The notes: generated from the letters alone by a model not told the origin. DNA of 64,000 bases from Castanea sativa (GCF_040712315.1 NC_134013.1:18573001-18637000); one strand, 5' to 3'; shown: positions 11,224 through 23,505, counted from the first letter of the stretch. A program made the numbers and translations.

Positions 11224-12218
11224 AGGGCCAAGTCCTCGCCGACTTGGTGCGCAGCGCCATCGAACCATTGCTAGAAGAAACTCTAAAAGAAGCACACATG
11301 GATGAAAAATCAGTTGGTGTGATCACACCACGTTGCCTTCGACTTGGAAAATGTATGTGGACGGGGCAGCCGAATCGAGTAGGGTCTGGTGTCGGACTTG
11401 TCCTGATATCCCCTGAGGGAATTATCTTCGAAAAATCTCTGAGGCTGTCATTCTCGGCTACTAATAATGAAGCCGAGTACGAAGCAGTTTTGGTGGGCAT
11501 GAACATGTTACATAAGATGGGTGGAAAGGAAGTCCATGCGTTCTCGGACTCTCAGTTAGTGGTCGGCCAAGTCACGGGGACCTTGGAGGCTAGGGACCCA
11601 AGAATGCAGGAATATTTGGCCCAGGTCAAGCGTTAGCAAGCTGAATTTAACTCCTTCGTCTTAGCTCACATCTCTAGGAGTGGAAACACCCATGCCGATT
11701 CTTTGGCTACGTTAGCATCGTCCTCGGCTCAGGGTTTGCCCAGGATTATCCTTGTGGAGGATTTGCTAGAGCCAACTCTTACCGCTGTCAATGCGGCTCG
11801 CATCCATCTAATAAGGCTTAGACCTAGTTGGATGGACCCGGTCGTATCTTTTCTTAAGAACGACATCCTTCCTGAGGACAAGTCTGAAGCAGAAAAGATG
11901 CGTCGGAAGGCCCCACGTTTCTGGTTGTCCGAGGATCAGAAACTGTACAAACGATCCTTCTCGGGACCTTACTTGTTGTGTGTACACTTGGAATCAACGG
12001 AAATACTTTTGGAAGAATTGCATGAAGGGATTTGTGGAAGCCACACTAGGGGAAGGTCCTTAGCCCATAAAGCCCTGACTCAGGGTTATTGGCCTAATAT
12101 ACAGAGGGAGGCTCAGGACTATGCCAGAAAGTGTGATCAATGCCAGAGGTTCGCCCCTAATATTCATCAACCTAGAGGGGCTCTAAACCCTCTCTCTAGT
12201 CCTTGGCCTTTTGCATAG
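11133..12218 (+). pseudogene. Second RNase H domain and integrase zinc domain of element A
   Basis: In frame 3 the ORF encodes an RNase H-like domain with VGSGVGLVLISPEG, NNEAEYEAVLVGMN and FSDSQLVVGQVTG, a second RNase H after the one fused to RT, as is usual in Tat elements. TAG codons at 11634-11636 and 12216-12218 interrupt it. The end encodes the integrase HHCC zinc finger (HEGICGSHTRGRSLAHK, CDQCQRFAPN). The DG of the usual RNase H YVDG motif is replaced (MWTGQPNR, a frame disturbance near 11345). Confidence 0.85.
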
Positions 12219-12224
12219 TGGGGA

Positions 12225-13064
12225 TTGGACATAGTGTGGCCATTTCCGAGGGCTGCAAGAAACAAAAGATGGCTTCTCGTGGGGACAGACTATTTCACTA
12301 AATGGGTTGAGGCCAAGCCCTTAGCAAATATCAGAGACGTTGATTCCAAGAAATTTGTCTGGAAAAACATCGTCACTAGATTCGGTATACCACACACCCT
12401 TATTTCAAACAATGGCGTTCAATTCGACAGCAAGGCTTTTAGGAAATACTGTGGTGACATGGGTATCATAAATAGATATTCCACCCCAGCTTATCCTCAA
12501 GGAAATGGGCAAGCCGAGGCCATTAACAAGGTCATAATTAGTGGGCTCAAGAAAAGGTTGGACGATGCGAAATGCAGATGGGTAGAAGAACTCCCCCATG
12601 TTCTGTGGACGTATCGAACTACGCCGCGCAGGTCCACGGGAGAAACACCATTCTCTATGACTTATGGAGCCGAGGCGGTTATACCCCTGGAATCTGGTTT
12701 TCCCACTCTGAAAACGAGTTCTTTTAGCCCGGAAAATAACAATGGACTTCTGGAGAAATGTCTTGATTTACTTGAGGAACGACGCGAGGCAGCTATGGTC
12801 CAAATGGCCTATTATCAACAGAAGCTAAAACGGGGATATGACGCCCATGTGAAGCTAAGGCCGCTCGCACCTGGTGATCTTGTACTAAGAAAAGTTGTGG
12901 GCACTTCTAAGAACCCAGCTTGGGGTAAGCTAAGTCCCAACTGGGAAGGCCCCTATTGCATTGTTTCAGTAGCAAGCATAGGGTCATATCGGCTAGCTGA
13001 CCTAGATGAAAGAATTGTACCACGCCCATGGAATGTAAATAACCTTAGAATGTATTATTATTAA
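12225..13064 (+). pseudogene. Integrase core and C-terminus of element A
   Basis: Continues in the frame of the zinc domain after a TAG where element B has Gln. The catalytic DDE core shows DYFTKWVEAKPLA, then SNNGVQFDS, then PQGNGQAEAINKVI. The second catalytic Asp of the expected SDNG motif is Asn here; element B retains SDNG. The C-terminus (APGDLVLRKVVGTSKNPAWG, NWEGPYCIVSV, WNVNNLRMYYY) is intact. Integrase inserts the cDNA into the host genome. With Asn at the catalytic position, this enzyme is expected to be inactive. Confidence 0.9.
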
Positions 13065-13120
13065 TAAAATGTGCTTTTGTTAGTTAACATTTCAAAGTTA
13101 TAAGTACCTTTGACGCTTGA

Positions 13121-14934
13121 AGTTACTATTCTTAAGAGTCAAACAGAAACTTGGTTAAGTGTAGTCCTCGGACCACAAATCTTGTGGAAATTGATATCTA
13201 ATCATTTGTTAAACAGAACCTTAGTTATGCCGGGTCCTCGAACCTCCTACTTTGAGAAAATTAACATTTGAAGTTACTATTCTTAAGAGTCAAACAGAAA
13301 CTTGGTTAAGTGTAGTCCTCGGACCACAAACCTTGTGGAAATTGATATCTAATCATTTGTTAAACAGAACCTTAGTTATGCCGGGTTTTCGGACCTCCTA
13401 CTTTGGGAAAATTAACATTTAAAGTTACTATTCTTAAGAGTCAAACAGAAACTTGGTTAAGTGTAGTCCTCGGACCACAAACCTTATGGAAATTGATATC
13501 TAATCATTTGTTAAACAGAACCTTAGTTATGCCGGGTCCTCGGACCTCCTACTTTGGAAAAATTAACATTTGAAGTTACTATTCTTAAGAGTCAAACAGA
13601 AACTTGGTTAAGTGTAGTCCTCGGACCACAAACCTTGTAGAAATTGATATCTAATCATTTGTTAAACAGAACCTTAGTTATGCCGGGTCCTCGGACCTCC
13701 TACTTTGGGAAAATTAACATTTGAAGTTACTATTCTTAAGAGTCAAACATAAACTTGGTTAAGTGTAGTCCTCGGACCACAAACCTTGTGAAAATTGATA
13801 TCTAATCATTTGTTAAACAGAACCTTAGTTATGCCGGGTTCTCGGACCTCCTACTTTGGGAAAATTAACATTTGAAGTTACTATTCTTAAGAGTCAAATA
13901 GAAACTTGGTTAAGTGTAGTCCTCGGACTACAAATCTTGTGGAAATTGATATCTAATCATTTGTTAAACAGAACCTTAGTTATGCTGGGTCCTCGGACCT
14001 CCTACTTTGGGAAAATTAACATTTGAAGTTACTATTCTTAAGAGTCAAACAGAAACTTGGTTAAGTGTAGTCCTCGGACCACAAATCTTGTGGAAATTGA
14101 TATCTAATCATTTGTTAAACAGAACCTTAGTTATGCCGGGTCCTCGGACCTCCTACTTTGGGAAAATTAACATTTGAAGTTACTATTCTTAAGAGTCAAA
14201 CAGAAACTTGGTTAAGTGTAGTCCTCGGACCACAAACCTTGTGGAAATTGATATCTTATCATTTGTTAAACAGAACCTTAGTTATGCCGGGTCCTCGGAC
14301 CTCCTACTTTGGGAAAATTAACATTTGAAGTTACTATTCTTAAGAGTCAAACAGAAACTTGGTTAAGTGTAGTCCTCGGACCACAAACCTTGTGAAAATT
14401 GATATCTAATCATTTGTTAAACAGAACCTTAGTTATGCCGGGTCCTCGGACCTCCTACTTTGGGAAAATTAACATTTGAAGTTACTATTCTTAAGAGTCA
14501 AACAGAAACTTGGTTAAGTGTAGTCCTCGGACCACAAACCTTGTGGAAATTGATATCTTATCATTTGTTAAACAGAACCTTAGATATGTCGGGTCCTCGG
14601 ACCTCCTACTTTGGAAAAATTAACATTTGAAGTTACTATTCTTAAGAGTCAAACAGAAACTTGGTTAAGTGTAGTCCTCGGACCACAAACCTTGTGGAAA
14701 TTGATATCTTATCATTTGTTAAACAGAACCTTAGTTATGTCGGGTACTCGAACCTCCTACTTTGGAAAAATTAACATTTGAAGTTACTATTCTTAAGAGT
14801 CAAACAGAAACTTGGTTAAGTGTAGTCCTCGGACCACAAACCTTGTGGAAATTGATATCTTATCATTTGTTAAACAGAACCTTAGATATGTCGAGTCCTC
14901 GGACCTCCTACTTTGGAAAAATTAACAGTTAAAG
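13121..14934 (+). repeat. 151-bp tandem array of element A, about 12 units
   Basis: The block AGTTACTATTCTTAAGAG recurs every 151 bp from 13121 to 14781 (12 full units) and starts a partial unit at 14932. Each unit has two copies of TCCTCGGACC, 70 and 81 bp apart. The two half-units are similar (GGAAATTGATAT versus GAAAATTAACAT; AAACAGAACCTTAGTTA versus AAACAGAAACTTGGTTA), so the unit is an old dimer. It lies between integrase and the antisense ORF. The same 151-bp unit is in element B with five copies. Confidence 0.93.
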
Positions 14935-15328
14935 TTACTATTCTTAATATTTTGTCACGGTTCTTATTCCTATTACACGTTTTGTGGAAATCAGTATCTT
15001 ACCATTCATTAATTTGGATTTTAAGTTCTATGTCTTTAGGTGTTAAGTAAATTTTTGTAAGGAATGGTCATCGGACCTTACATCCTACTAAAAGCAATAC
15101 CATAGATTACAAGGCATTGTTTAACTAAGGCATGGCTGTGTGAAGGTTATGATTGTGCAATCCCTGGGGTTAGATTTTTTTGTTCTGACCTACCTTTAAC
15201 TATGTATTCATGAGAACTTTACGACAAGTCCAAAAATAATAAAGAAAAACAAATACAACATAAAAGAAAGTTGCACAAAAATTGTCTTTCATTAATAATT
15301 CTGGCATACATTACATGCTAAGTTCTTA

Positions 15329-17887
15329 TTACAAAGAAAGAGAAGTCCTATGCTGGTCCCTAAACTCTTGGAGGGGGTTTAGCTGAGAAGTGCTGGTTGC
15401 CTCGGTGTTTCTTAGCTCCAATTCAAAGGAAGACAGAACTTGCTTCCCTTTGTCTGCTGCATTTATTGGAGGGACATTGGGCTCCACAGTCTGGCTCAAG
15501 CCTTTCTCGGCATCCCCACCCCCTTCCATCTCTTTGTTGGAACTTGAAAGTTCTGTAGGATCTGGAATGAGCTTTGGGACCATAAGAGGAGGAGCAGGAA
15601 GAGTTGCCTCAGGGGCAGGAGCAACAGCAGGAGTCTCTTCTATCTCCTGTATGTCCAGGGGAAGCCAAACGTTCTCGGACTTCCTCATCTCCGAGGCTGA
15701 AGGAACCCCTGCTACATTTAGGGCTTCCCCCCAAACTTGCTGACAGTACTCCCGGCACAAGGCCGCGAAAGCCTCTGTCAGCTGCTCCTCTGTTGCAGCT
15801 ACCCGTTCCTCATAACTCGCCTGCTTGGCGGCCTCCAGAGAGTGTTTGAATGCGCCGACTTCCTCCTTCATTCGCGCAAGCTCCCTCTCCAAATCCGAGT
15901 GCTCCCTTTGGGCTTGGGCCAGCTCGTCATCTTTTTCACGGAGAAGCTTGCGCTGCCCTTCTATTTGAGTTTTCATAGTCTTCAGGCTGGCCTCGGCACC
16001 ATCTCTTTCTCTTTTGAGATCAGCCACCTGAGAGACGAGTTTCTCATTTTTTGCGAGGGCTTGGCCTAGGGACTTCTCAGTCTCCATTCGAATGTCAAGT
16101 CCGGCCTTCTTCCGAGAGTCTTCTACAAACTTCTCGGCTACAAAGACTTCTTGAACGGCCTACATAAACTGTTAAAGAATTAGATGTAGCAGGACACTCA
16201 TTAATAATCCAGTATTATGAAGAAGGAAATATTCATAAAAAATTAAACTTACCAGGGCTAATTCCCTTTTTAAAGACAGAAATAGTTGGGGTTGGCTCAT
16301 TCTCTCCAAGGTTTCCATGTCCTTGGGCAGCAGAAGTGGGCGCTCCAACGCATCGGCTAGGTGGTGGGCGTGGCCTTGTTGGATTGCCCTGATACTAGAC
16401 TGGCAGGAAATTGGTGCATCGTCCAGTCTTAGGTCAGGAGACCAGGTGGGCGGTGCTCGGCGCACTTCGGCCACATCTCGGATCTCCCCACTCTCGACTG
16501 AACGAGCCCTGCCTTTGCCCTTATCTAGCTTCTGCTGCTGAGTTGGTTGCGGCTGTTGTCTTGGTCTTTTTTGTTTTTCTCTAGCAGTCTCCTCGGCCTC
16601 CCCCTTTCTTTTCTTTTTCGGCTCCTCAGCTGGAAGCTTGGGTTCGGCTGAAGGAGGGGGAGGTGGCAAGGATGGAAGAGCTTAGGACCCTCCTATCTTC
16701 TTCTGGGCGACTTTTTCGCCTCTCTTGGTCAGAAGGCCGTGAAGTCTGTCCATGTCCTCCTCGGATTTGACTGGGGGGTGGGCAACAACAAACCCTTCAA
16801 CTCCGGAGGCCTCGGTGGGCTCTTCTTCCTCGTTAGAAAGTACGACGAATTGGTTTCCTCGGGGTCTTTCGATGTCCTCGAGCTGAAAGTTATCTATTTC
16901 GTCGTCTAGTGTGTGTGAAGAGGACACCTGCTCCTTCGGGACAGCAGTTGCTTGGGAGTGTGTTGAGAGGGGGGTTGTCGCGATAGGACGGTTGTACAGA
17001 ATGGTGTTGGGGTCGTCAGGAAGGTCTTGGTTAGCTAAGAAGTGCGGCCTGGCCACATGAATCCTTCTTCGCCTCCGATCACCCGCAATTATTGCGTTCT
17101 CGATCTCCTGAAAGTCCGAGGAGATAGGTTTGTATCCTAGAATCAAATGAGCCGCCCTAAGTTGTAAGTCTTCGCTGACGAACACTTCGGAGCGTAGCAC
17201 TCGATTCAAATCCGCAACGTTGCAAAGGCTTAAGCGGGGCGCACGTTTTGCTTATCCGCAAAGAAAAACACCCAAATAAACAAACATGGTCGATGCGTAG
17301 AACATATAATAAATTAAAGTTAGACGCTTAAGTAAATGCGAATGCACATTCCTAGATGATTTAGTGGAGCATGGGTGGGAAGTTAAATCCTAAGGTGTCG
17401 CACCCGGATCTCCCCACTCAACCTGGCAGCGGGGGGGCCGTCGTGCCGCTGCCGTAGACGATAAGGTCGTCATCCTTCATGCCTTTATTGGACTTGGGCA
17501 AACAGGAGATCAACCTAACTATGCTGGAGCGGGATTTGATGTAATAACCTACTCCAGTGAGTTTGTGGCATTCGTACATAAAGACGACATCATGCCAGGT
17601 GAGGTTCAGACCCATTTACTCGTTTAGAGTATCTACGCTTCCTATAACTCTAAAAACGTTTGGAGCGCACTGATCGGGACACAACTGGTGGTTGCGGGTT
17701 TCATTGGGAGGGTCATCCCACCCTCTACGAAGGCGACCATTGGGATGATGACCTCTCCGGTTTTCCTAGAACCAGCCACGGCTTCCGCCGGGCAGTATTT
17801 TAAACCTACGTCGCTGGGAATATGATACTTGGCTCTGAAACCTTCCATCCCAGCGGCGGTATCTACTAGACACTTGAACTTTCCCAT
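15329..17887 (-). pseudogene. Antisense ORF (aORF) of element A, spliced, broken
   Basis: A coding region lies opposite to gag-pol. From 17887 downwards: MGKFKCLVDTAAGMEGF, then MGLNLTWHDVVFMYECHKL and VRLISCLPKSNKGMKDD (17615-17418), then NRVLRSEVFVSEDLQLRAAH and ILGYKPISSDFQEIENAI (17209-16682). A basic, Pro/Gln-rich part follows (16669-16253: PKKKRKGEAEE). After a 92-nt intron (16161-16252, GT..AG on the minus strand) comes a coiled-coil tail (16160-15329: heptad-like K/E/L stretches, then CREYCQQVWGEALNVAGVPS). Frameshifts break the first two parts, and the first intron acceptor AG has become CG. The family is known from Tat-lineage elements; its biochemical role is unknown to me. KKKRK suggests nuclear entry (inference). 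Confidence 0.75.
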
Positions 17888-17899
17888 CAGAAAGAAACG

Positions 17900-18377
17900 A
17901 AAGACTAAGTTCTAAGAGGGGGAATAGTTAGAAGGGGAGCCGAGGACAGAATCCGAGGAGAAAGGGTTAAGGAAAAAGAATGAGAACTTACAAATTTCAA
18001 GTTGTACGAATTTCCACGGATTTCTGCAGACAAAAGGTGATTGCTGATGTTTTGATGGGATTAGCTTATGAAGAAATAAATTAAGGCGTAGGTTCCCGAA
18101 GCGTCACGACGTGCGGGAAGCGACCTCGAAATTGTATTTGTCCCGCCCAAATTTTCATGGAGCAACAAGGACCATTGGATGCTCATCTCACCATTGAACG
18201 TGGGGGACAAGGTGTAACTTACGGTAATAAATGCGCGCGTTTTTTAAAATAAAACCGCCAAGTGGCACCCTCTGGAACGCGAAACGGTCTCCACACGTAC
18301 AATCATTTACAAAACGTGTGAGGAAAATTCTCGTTGGATCAAAACCCTAATTTTCTCCTCGGATGCTGAAAAATAGA
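17900..18377. other. Untranslated 3' region of element A
   Basis: Between the aORF start and the PPT there are about 480 bp without an ORF. This would be the promoter side of the antisense gene. No clear TATA box was seen on the minus strand. Confidence 0.4.
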
Positions 18378-18392
18378 GTTTTGAGGGGCTAT
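18378..18392 (+). promoter_or_regulatory. Polypurine tract of element A
   Basis: GTTTTGAGGGGCTAT directly precedes the 3' LTR. Element B has the equivalent AGGGGCTAT next to its 3' LTR. It primes plus-strand DNA synthesis. Confidence 0.6.
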
Positions 18393-19094
18393 TGTGGGGA
18401 GTAAAAGAACCCAAGTGGGCATATGGGCCTTTGGGCTGTAGCATAGTGGGTCGACCTGCTCCAGAGTTAAAAATTTGCTAACTCTGCGAATTGGCCCATA
18501 CGCCGAGGGCCCGAGGATACAGCCGAGGGCGAGCTTCTCCTCGGACCGTTCCAAGAGAACTCGGAGATTCACTACAAAGATCAAGGCAGAATTCTGGAAA
18601 GACTGTTGGTTAGAAGGGGGAGGCCCTGAACCTTCTAGATGCACCAGTGTTAAAGAAAATATCAAGAGCAAAGGCTGCCACCTCCGCATTAAAGACTCTG
18701 CACCTACCTCCCTGGCCGCATTAATGGGGAAGTGACCCCTGAACAGTAGGGCTGAAACTTCTAGTCACTGTCCAAAAAGTACCAGGGAAGGAAGTATTTA
18801 AGGGGGGTGAAGGCCAAAGAGATGGGGTCGGGAACTAAGAAAGAAATTAAGAATCTTAACCTTTAAAGAAAGAAAGAGAAATAATACAGAAGTAGTCCTC
18901 GGCTCACATCCGAGGAGTTCTATTTGCAATTATCGTTTATTATTTACAAGTGTTTGTAACTTTTAGCCTGTTATCAAGTTCTCAGTACTTCTAACCTAGA
19001 TTTCAAACCCACACTCTACAAATTTCATTATTTAAGGCTCGTTGGGCCTGAGCCCATAACCTTCTTTGGGTCCAGGTGCAATTGTGCACTTACA
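18393..19094 (+). repeat. 3' LTR of element A
   Basis: 702 bp, the same length as the 5' LTR and about 97 % identical by eye. Differences are nearly all transitions (for example GGACCC to GAACCC at the start). Followed directly by the ACATT target duplication. Confidence 0.92.
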
Positions 19095-19374
19095 ACATTC
19101 AAAAGAATAATTTCAATTATTGCAAGCATTTTTATCTTGTAAAAAACAGCTAGAGAGAGTTTGGTGGTTCATGTACAAAAATTACTTGTTAAAAAATACA
19201 TGAAAAACCATAAAATAAATTTTTTTAAAAACAAAATAGAGGAGAAGAAAATAACATAAGTAGAGCTTATACCTCTACTCGGCTTAAAATATATATATAT
19301 ATATATATATTGAGGTTTGCTATACTTTTATATTGTTCATGATTAACCTCTCAAATTTGGAGATAAATTATCAA

Positions 19375-19765
19375 TATTTGAATTTGAGTTAAAGTTTGAC
19401 TTGTTAGAAAGATAAAGTTTCACTTCTTATTAAGTTTGGATTAAACAAAAATAATTTTGTTTTTAAAAAATGATAATGATGAGTTTTAGTTTTAGTTGGA
19501 CTTGTTATAGAGATAGAGTTTCACTCCTTATTAAATTTGGACTAAACAAAAATAATTTTATTTAAATATTTGAAAAAAAAAATAATTTTATTTAAATATT
19601 TGAAAAAAATGATAATGATGAATTTGAGTTTTAGTTATAGTTGGACTTGTTATATATATATATAGATGATAATGATAAATTTGAGTTTAATTTGGACTTG
19701 TTAGAAAGATAAAGTTCACTCCTTGTTAAGTTTGGACTAAACAAAAATAATTTTATTTAAATATT
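19375..19765. repeat. Degenerate tandem repeat, about 115-bp unit
   Basis: Three to four copies of a block with TTGGACTTGTTAGAAAGATA, AAGTTTCACTCCTTATTAAG and ACTAAACAAAAATAATTTTA are arranged head to tail. One is cut short by a (TA)n tract near 19655. No coding potential. Confidence 0.65.
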
Positions 19766-20327
19766 GTGCTGATGTGGAAAACAGTGCGAGTTTCAGAAGG
19801 TTCGGTTTTATATATAGAATATATAGATGATATGATATAATATATGATAGATAAACTTAAACGGCTTAGATTATGTATGTATCGTGCATTTAAAAATTTT
19901 ATATATATATATATGTTGAGCTTTTTGCTAATGATGGAAGGCAGTGAACAAAAGCTTCAAATTTGAAATACTTGCTGGTAGTTTTTTTATTTATTCAATA
20001 TGATCATTTATTAAATATATATTTAATAAATAATTTATCATTTTAATATTATGTTCAATTAGTATATCATGTGATGTATAAATCAAATAAAAACTATATG
20101 TAAAATATCATTGAAATTAGACAATAAAATAAATATTAAAAATAAAAGAAAAAGTGTAACTTGAGTTAGTTAGTGTAAAACTAAGTTTTAATTAAAAAAA
20201 ATTGTTGTAGATAATTTAAAATAAATAAGAAAACTTGTTTTAATTTTTTTTTTAAAACTTTTGGTTAATAAAATTTTAATTAAATTAGTATTTATAAAAT
20301 TACTAGTAAAGTTTAAACTTAGAAATC

Positions 20328-20475
20328 TACAACTTAGCTTAATTGGTAAAATCTCTAATGGTTGTATAAGAGATCTGAGCTACCATCAAGCCCGAACATC
20401 ATAAGTTAAATTTCTCTCAAAAAACTATCATCAGGAGCGAACGCCATAAGTTGAAACTCTCTCAAAATCCTTAAA
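20328..20475 (+). repeat. SINE-like repeat, family 1
   Basis: Begins ACTTAGCTTAATTGGTAAAA, which resembles a tRNA A box. It continues with a family-1 body and ends with TATCATCAGGAGCGAACGCC, ATAAGTTGAAACTCTCTC and an A-rich tail. A tail-like block appears twice, so the copy is partly duplicated or rearranged. Confidence 0.55.
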
Positions 20476-20956
20476 AAATATATATTATCACTAAGCAACA
20501 CGGGAAAGCATGTTATATAGTAGTATTATTTTAAAGTTTAAAGTGCAATAAATGACGAGGCAATTAGGACTAACCAGTAGCCACTTGGTATAAGAGCAGG
20601 TATCCACTTAGCACTTTTCAAAAAAACGTTCTCCACTTCGTACAACCACAATACATAAGATGAAAATTTTGTTATATATAGAAAATATAATAAACATTCA
20701 TTTCTATCGACAATAATTTCAACTGACAGTTTGTATCCAATGCACTGATGCATTGGACACACGCTTTAACCCAATTTCAACTCTCTGTTATAAATATAAT
20801 GTGTTTTCTTTTTATCTGTTACATTCAACTATCTACTCGTAAATAAATCTATATATTTATATAATAACATATTTAAAAAAAGATATTGATTTTTGTTGAC
20901 ATATTTTAGTGCTGTCATATAAGTTTTTGAAAGATAACATTTTCCATGTTATATAT
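20476..20956. other. Intergenic DNA, nothing recognised
   Basis: AT-rich sequence without family resemblance. The short ORFs on the minus strand have no recognisable motif. Confidence 0.4.
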
Positions 20957-21473
20957 TGTGAGGTTCCGAGAACCCAAGAACCCGAAGACCCGAGGAAAGG
21001 AAGGCCGACATGCATTAAGCAAGATGAAGTAAAGGAGTAAGGGAAGTTACCTGGAGATACCCGAAGATGAAGTGGCATGGGCGCTGCTGATATAAGGGTT
21101 GCAAATATCCGAAGGTGGCAGGCTAATTTAGAGGGTTGCATTAAATACCCGGTAACAACCATTCTGGCCGCATTAATTAGAAGATACCAACTCAATCCGT
21201 TGCATTAATGTAGATATGACCTGAACAGTGCTGAACGCAAAGTTAGAACTCTGCTCCATTACCGACAGACAGGTGTCAGGAGAAAAAATATAGTAGATTG
21301 CGAGGTGTAAGGCCATGATGAAAGGAACAAATGATATAAATAGGAATCAGGAAACTACAGAGGGGGACTTTTGTTGTTGAACCCTCTCTACCAAATGTAT
21401 TGTATATGGACCTTTAGTGAATAAACAAACAGCGAAGTCTCTAAGCTGATTTTATGCGTTTTTGGTCCTTACA
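20957..21473 (+). mobile_element. Solo LTR (517 bp, TSD TATAT)
   Basis: Begins TGTGAGGTTCCGAGAACCCA and ends TTTTTGGTCCTTACA, with a perfect TATAT duplication (20952-20956 and 21474-21478). It has a TATA-like TGATATAAATAGG near 21332 and a polyadenylation-like GAATAAACA near 21418, which set the plus orientation. No internal domain remains. It is shorter than, and different from, the Tat LTRs here. Confidence 0.8.
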
Positions 21474-21478
21474 TATAT

Positions 21479-23140
21479 GTTTGGTCATTTAGCATTTAGG
21501 GATCATCTTCTTGGTTAAAGTAACACAATAATAAACAAATCTGATTAAATTAATTTTCATCTTCACTAAACAAATTATATTATATAAAAATATTTATTTA
21601 TCAAACTTTGTACATCACATATAAATCATTTTTGTTGAATCCGTGCATTACACGATTAGCTACCAAAGAAATGAGAACTTGGGCCAATCATTTAGACACC
21701 TTCTCAACAATTAGGTAGTAATAAGTACTTACTAAATCCCTCATTAAAAAATGATAATGATGTGAAACAATTGATGATGACCTCTCTCTCTCTCTCAAAT
21801 GACTCTGTTGACTTGACAGGGAGCCCCATCTTGGTGGATCGATGGTGCACACCAACCTGATTTTCATTGTATTCAAGCAATTATTTTTTTAGGTTTTAAT
21901 TCATTGGTATGAATGTCTAATTCTCCAATCATATCATATTGATCCCTTTAAATGGTATAGTAATATTTGTCTTTTGTTTTTCAATATTTAAGCTTATTTA
22001 TTCTTGCAAATCCTTTGAGTATTTCTATCTATCTGTGGACTTGTGTGCATGTGGAGAGATAAGACCAAATTATATTTTAACTGTAAAGGTAAATATATAT
22101 AGTGATAAGATCAATTTATATTTAGTGTAGTTTTTTTTTTCTAATTTACATCATTCAACGACTTTTTATTTGAAATATAATTTTAAAATCTCACACTATT
22201 AGATTATACTTTTTTTAACACGCACATTAAACTTGTGTTAATATATGATCAAATTACATCTAGTATAATTTTAGGTAATATTACACAACTTAATAATTTT
22301 GTATGGAATTAATATTTTGCAATTTTGAGTGTTAGAATTTTTCAATAATCATACTTAACCCTACCAATTTTGGGTAAGACTTAAGTGTTGTTCTTTAGGT
22401 TCCATTCATAAGATTCTGTCATATAGTTTTTTTCTCATGAGATAAAAGTATATTATTTAGTTAAGTAGTCACATGATAGATCTTAAAAAATGGAACCTAA
22501 AGAACAGCACCAAAGGTACTGTATATAAGTTTTGTCCTATATATAATGAAAAGGGCACATTTGAGCGTGAAGATTTTTCAATTGATGCTTAGCCCAACCT
22601 ACTTTTGACCTGTCCTTCAAGCAACACAGAATTTAACCTAGTTGATCTCTTTTTTTCCCCCATTATTACTCTAGACAAGATATATCCTCTAATCTAAGTT
22701 AAGGATATGTCTCCCCGCAAAGAAGAGGAAAAAGAAAAAAAAGGGATTTTCTTTCAATGCACAAAAGGTCAAGCTGTTCTTATGAGTTTCCACAGAAAAA
22801 GAAACAGCCATGATTGTCAACTCATTTTCAAAGGTTAGGGTTATTGCACATATTCTTTCAAATGGTCACTAGAAAAAGAAATTCGTTTTGTTATTATAAG
22901 CCTTTGAAATATGTTCAAAGATAGTGGATTTGAGCATATAGATGAGTGATGAAAGCATTTTCAACAAAAGCTAGAACCACTTCACTTTTGAGAAAGAAAA
23001 AATTCCAAGTGGCGGCATAAGTTAATATTCGACAAATCATTGCCAATGTCAGAAAGAATTGGACCACCTAAAGATTCATTGGTGCCCCATATCTAATTTT
23101 CTACCTATTTTGTCTCTTGACAGATAAAATTGCAATATCG
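21479..23140. other. AT-rich intergenic DNA with decayed repeats
   Basis: Near 21640-21656, AATCCGTGCATTACACGATTAGC resembles a decayed Helitron-type hairpin end (in outline). An inverted pair, AGGTTCCATTCATAAG near 22397 and a complementary TGGAACCTAAAGAAC near 22490, encloses about 100 bp and suggests a small foldback. No gene was found. Confidence 0.4.
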
Positions 23141-23147
23141 GATGTTA

Positions 23148-23505
23148 GGACATTCACATTCCAAATTTCTTTCTCATCTTATTTTACCATTTTAAAAAGT
23201 TATTTTATCAATTATATCATACCATTTTATAATATTTTCAGCATTTCAACTTTTATTTTATAATACAACACATTAAAATAATATTTCTACACAATAAAAT
23301 AATATATCTCAAAACTCAAATAAAAACAAAAACCCGGAGAGAGAGGAATTGATAAAGTAAGTGAATAAAATTTTAGTTTTTTTTTTTTTTTTTTAGAATT
23401 GAGCTATAGTGCAATTCTATCTTTAGAGTTACACTATAACACTATTGCAAATTTTTTTGCAATAGTTGGTTTTTACAAGTCCAGATGTGTGGGGGGGTTT
23501 TGGGC
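23148..23505. repeat. MITE-like AT-rich segment (uncertain)
   Basis: Starts GGACATTCACATTCCAAATT, similar in style to the Harbinger MITE at 1431. It has an internal complementary pair, GAGCTATAGTGCAATTCT and AGAGTTACACTATAACAC. The right terminus was not found, so the class is open. Confidence 0.3.

Larger units (their letters stand above)
6990..19094 (+). mobile_element. Element A: complete Tat-lineage Ty3/gypsy LTR retrotransposon
   Basis: The 12,105-bp element has two 702-bp LTRs (TGTGGGG...CTTACA) and a perfect ACATT duplication (6985-6989 and 19095-19099). Order: LTR, PBS-like site, gag, protease, RT, RNase H, integrase, a 151-bp tandem array, a spliced ORF on the opposite strand, PPT, LTR. 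Pol order with integrase last places it in Ty3/gypsy (Metaviridae-like). The long 3' region with tandem repeats and an antisense ORF is characteristic of the plant Tat lineage (Grande, Retand, RIRE2 type). Stops and frameshifts in gag and pol make it non-autonomous now. By eye the LTRs differ at about 18 of 702 positions, 17 of them transitions, so the insertion is fairly young. Confidence 0.93.

Noticed and set aside
13121..14934. CRISPR-like array of regular repeats
   Set aside because: There are no unique spacers: the whole 151-bp unit repeats, and it sits inside a plant retrotransposon.
15390..16069. Plus-strand ORFs opposite the aORF of element A
   Set aside because: Shadow frames; the minus-strand frame has the conserved coiled coil and matches element B.
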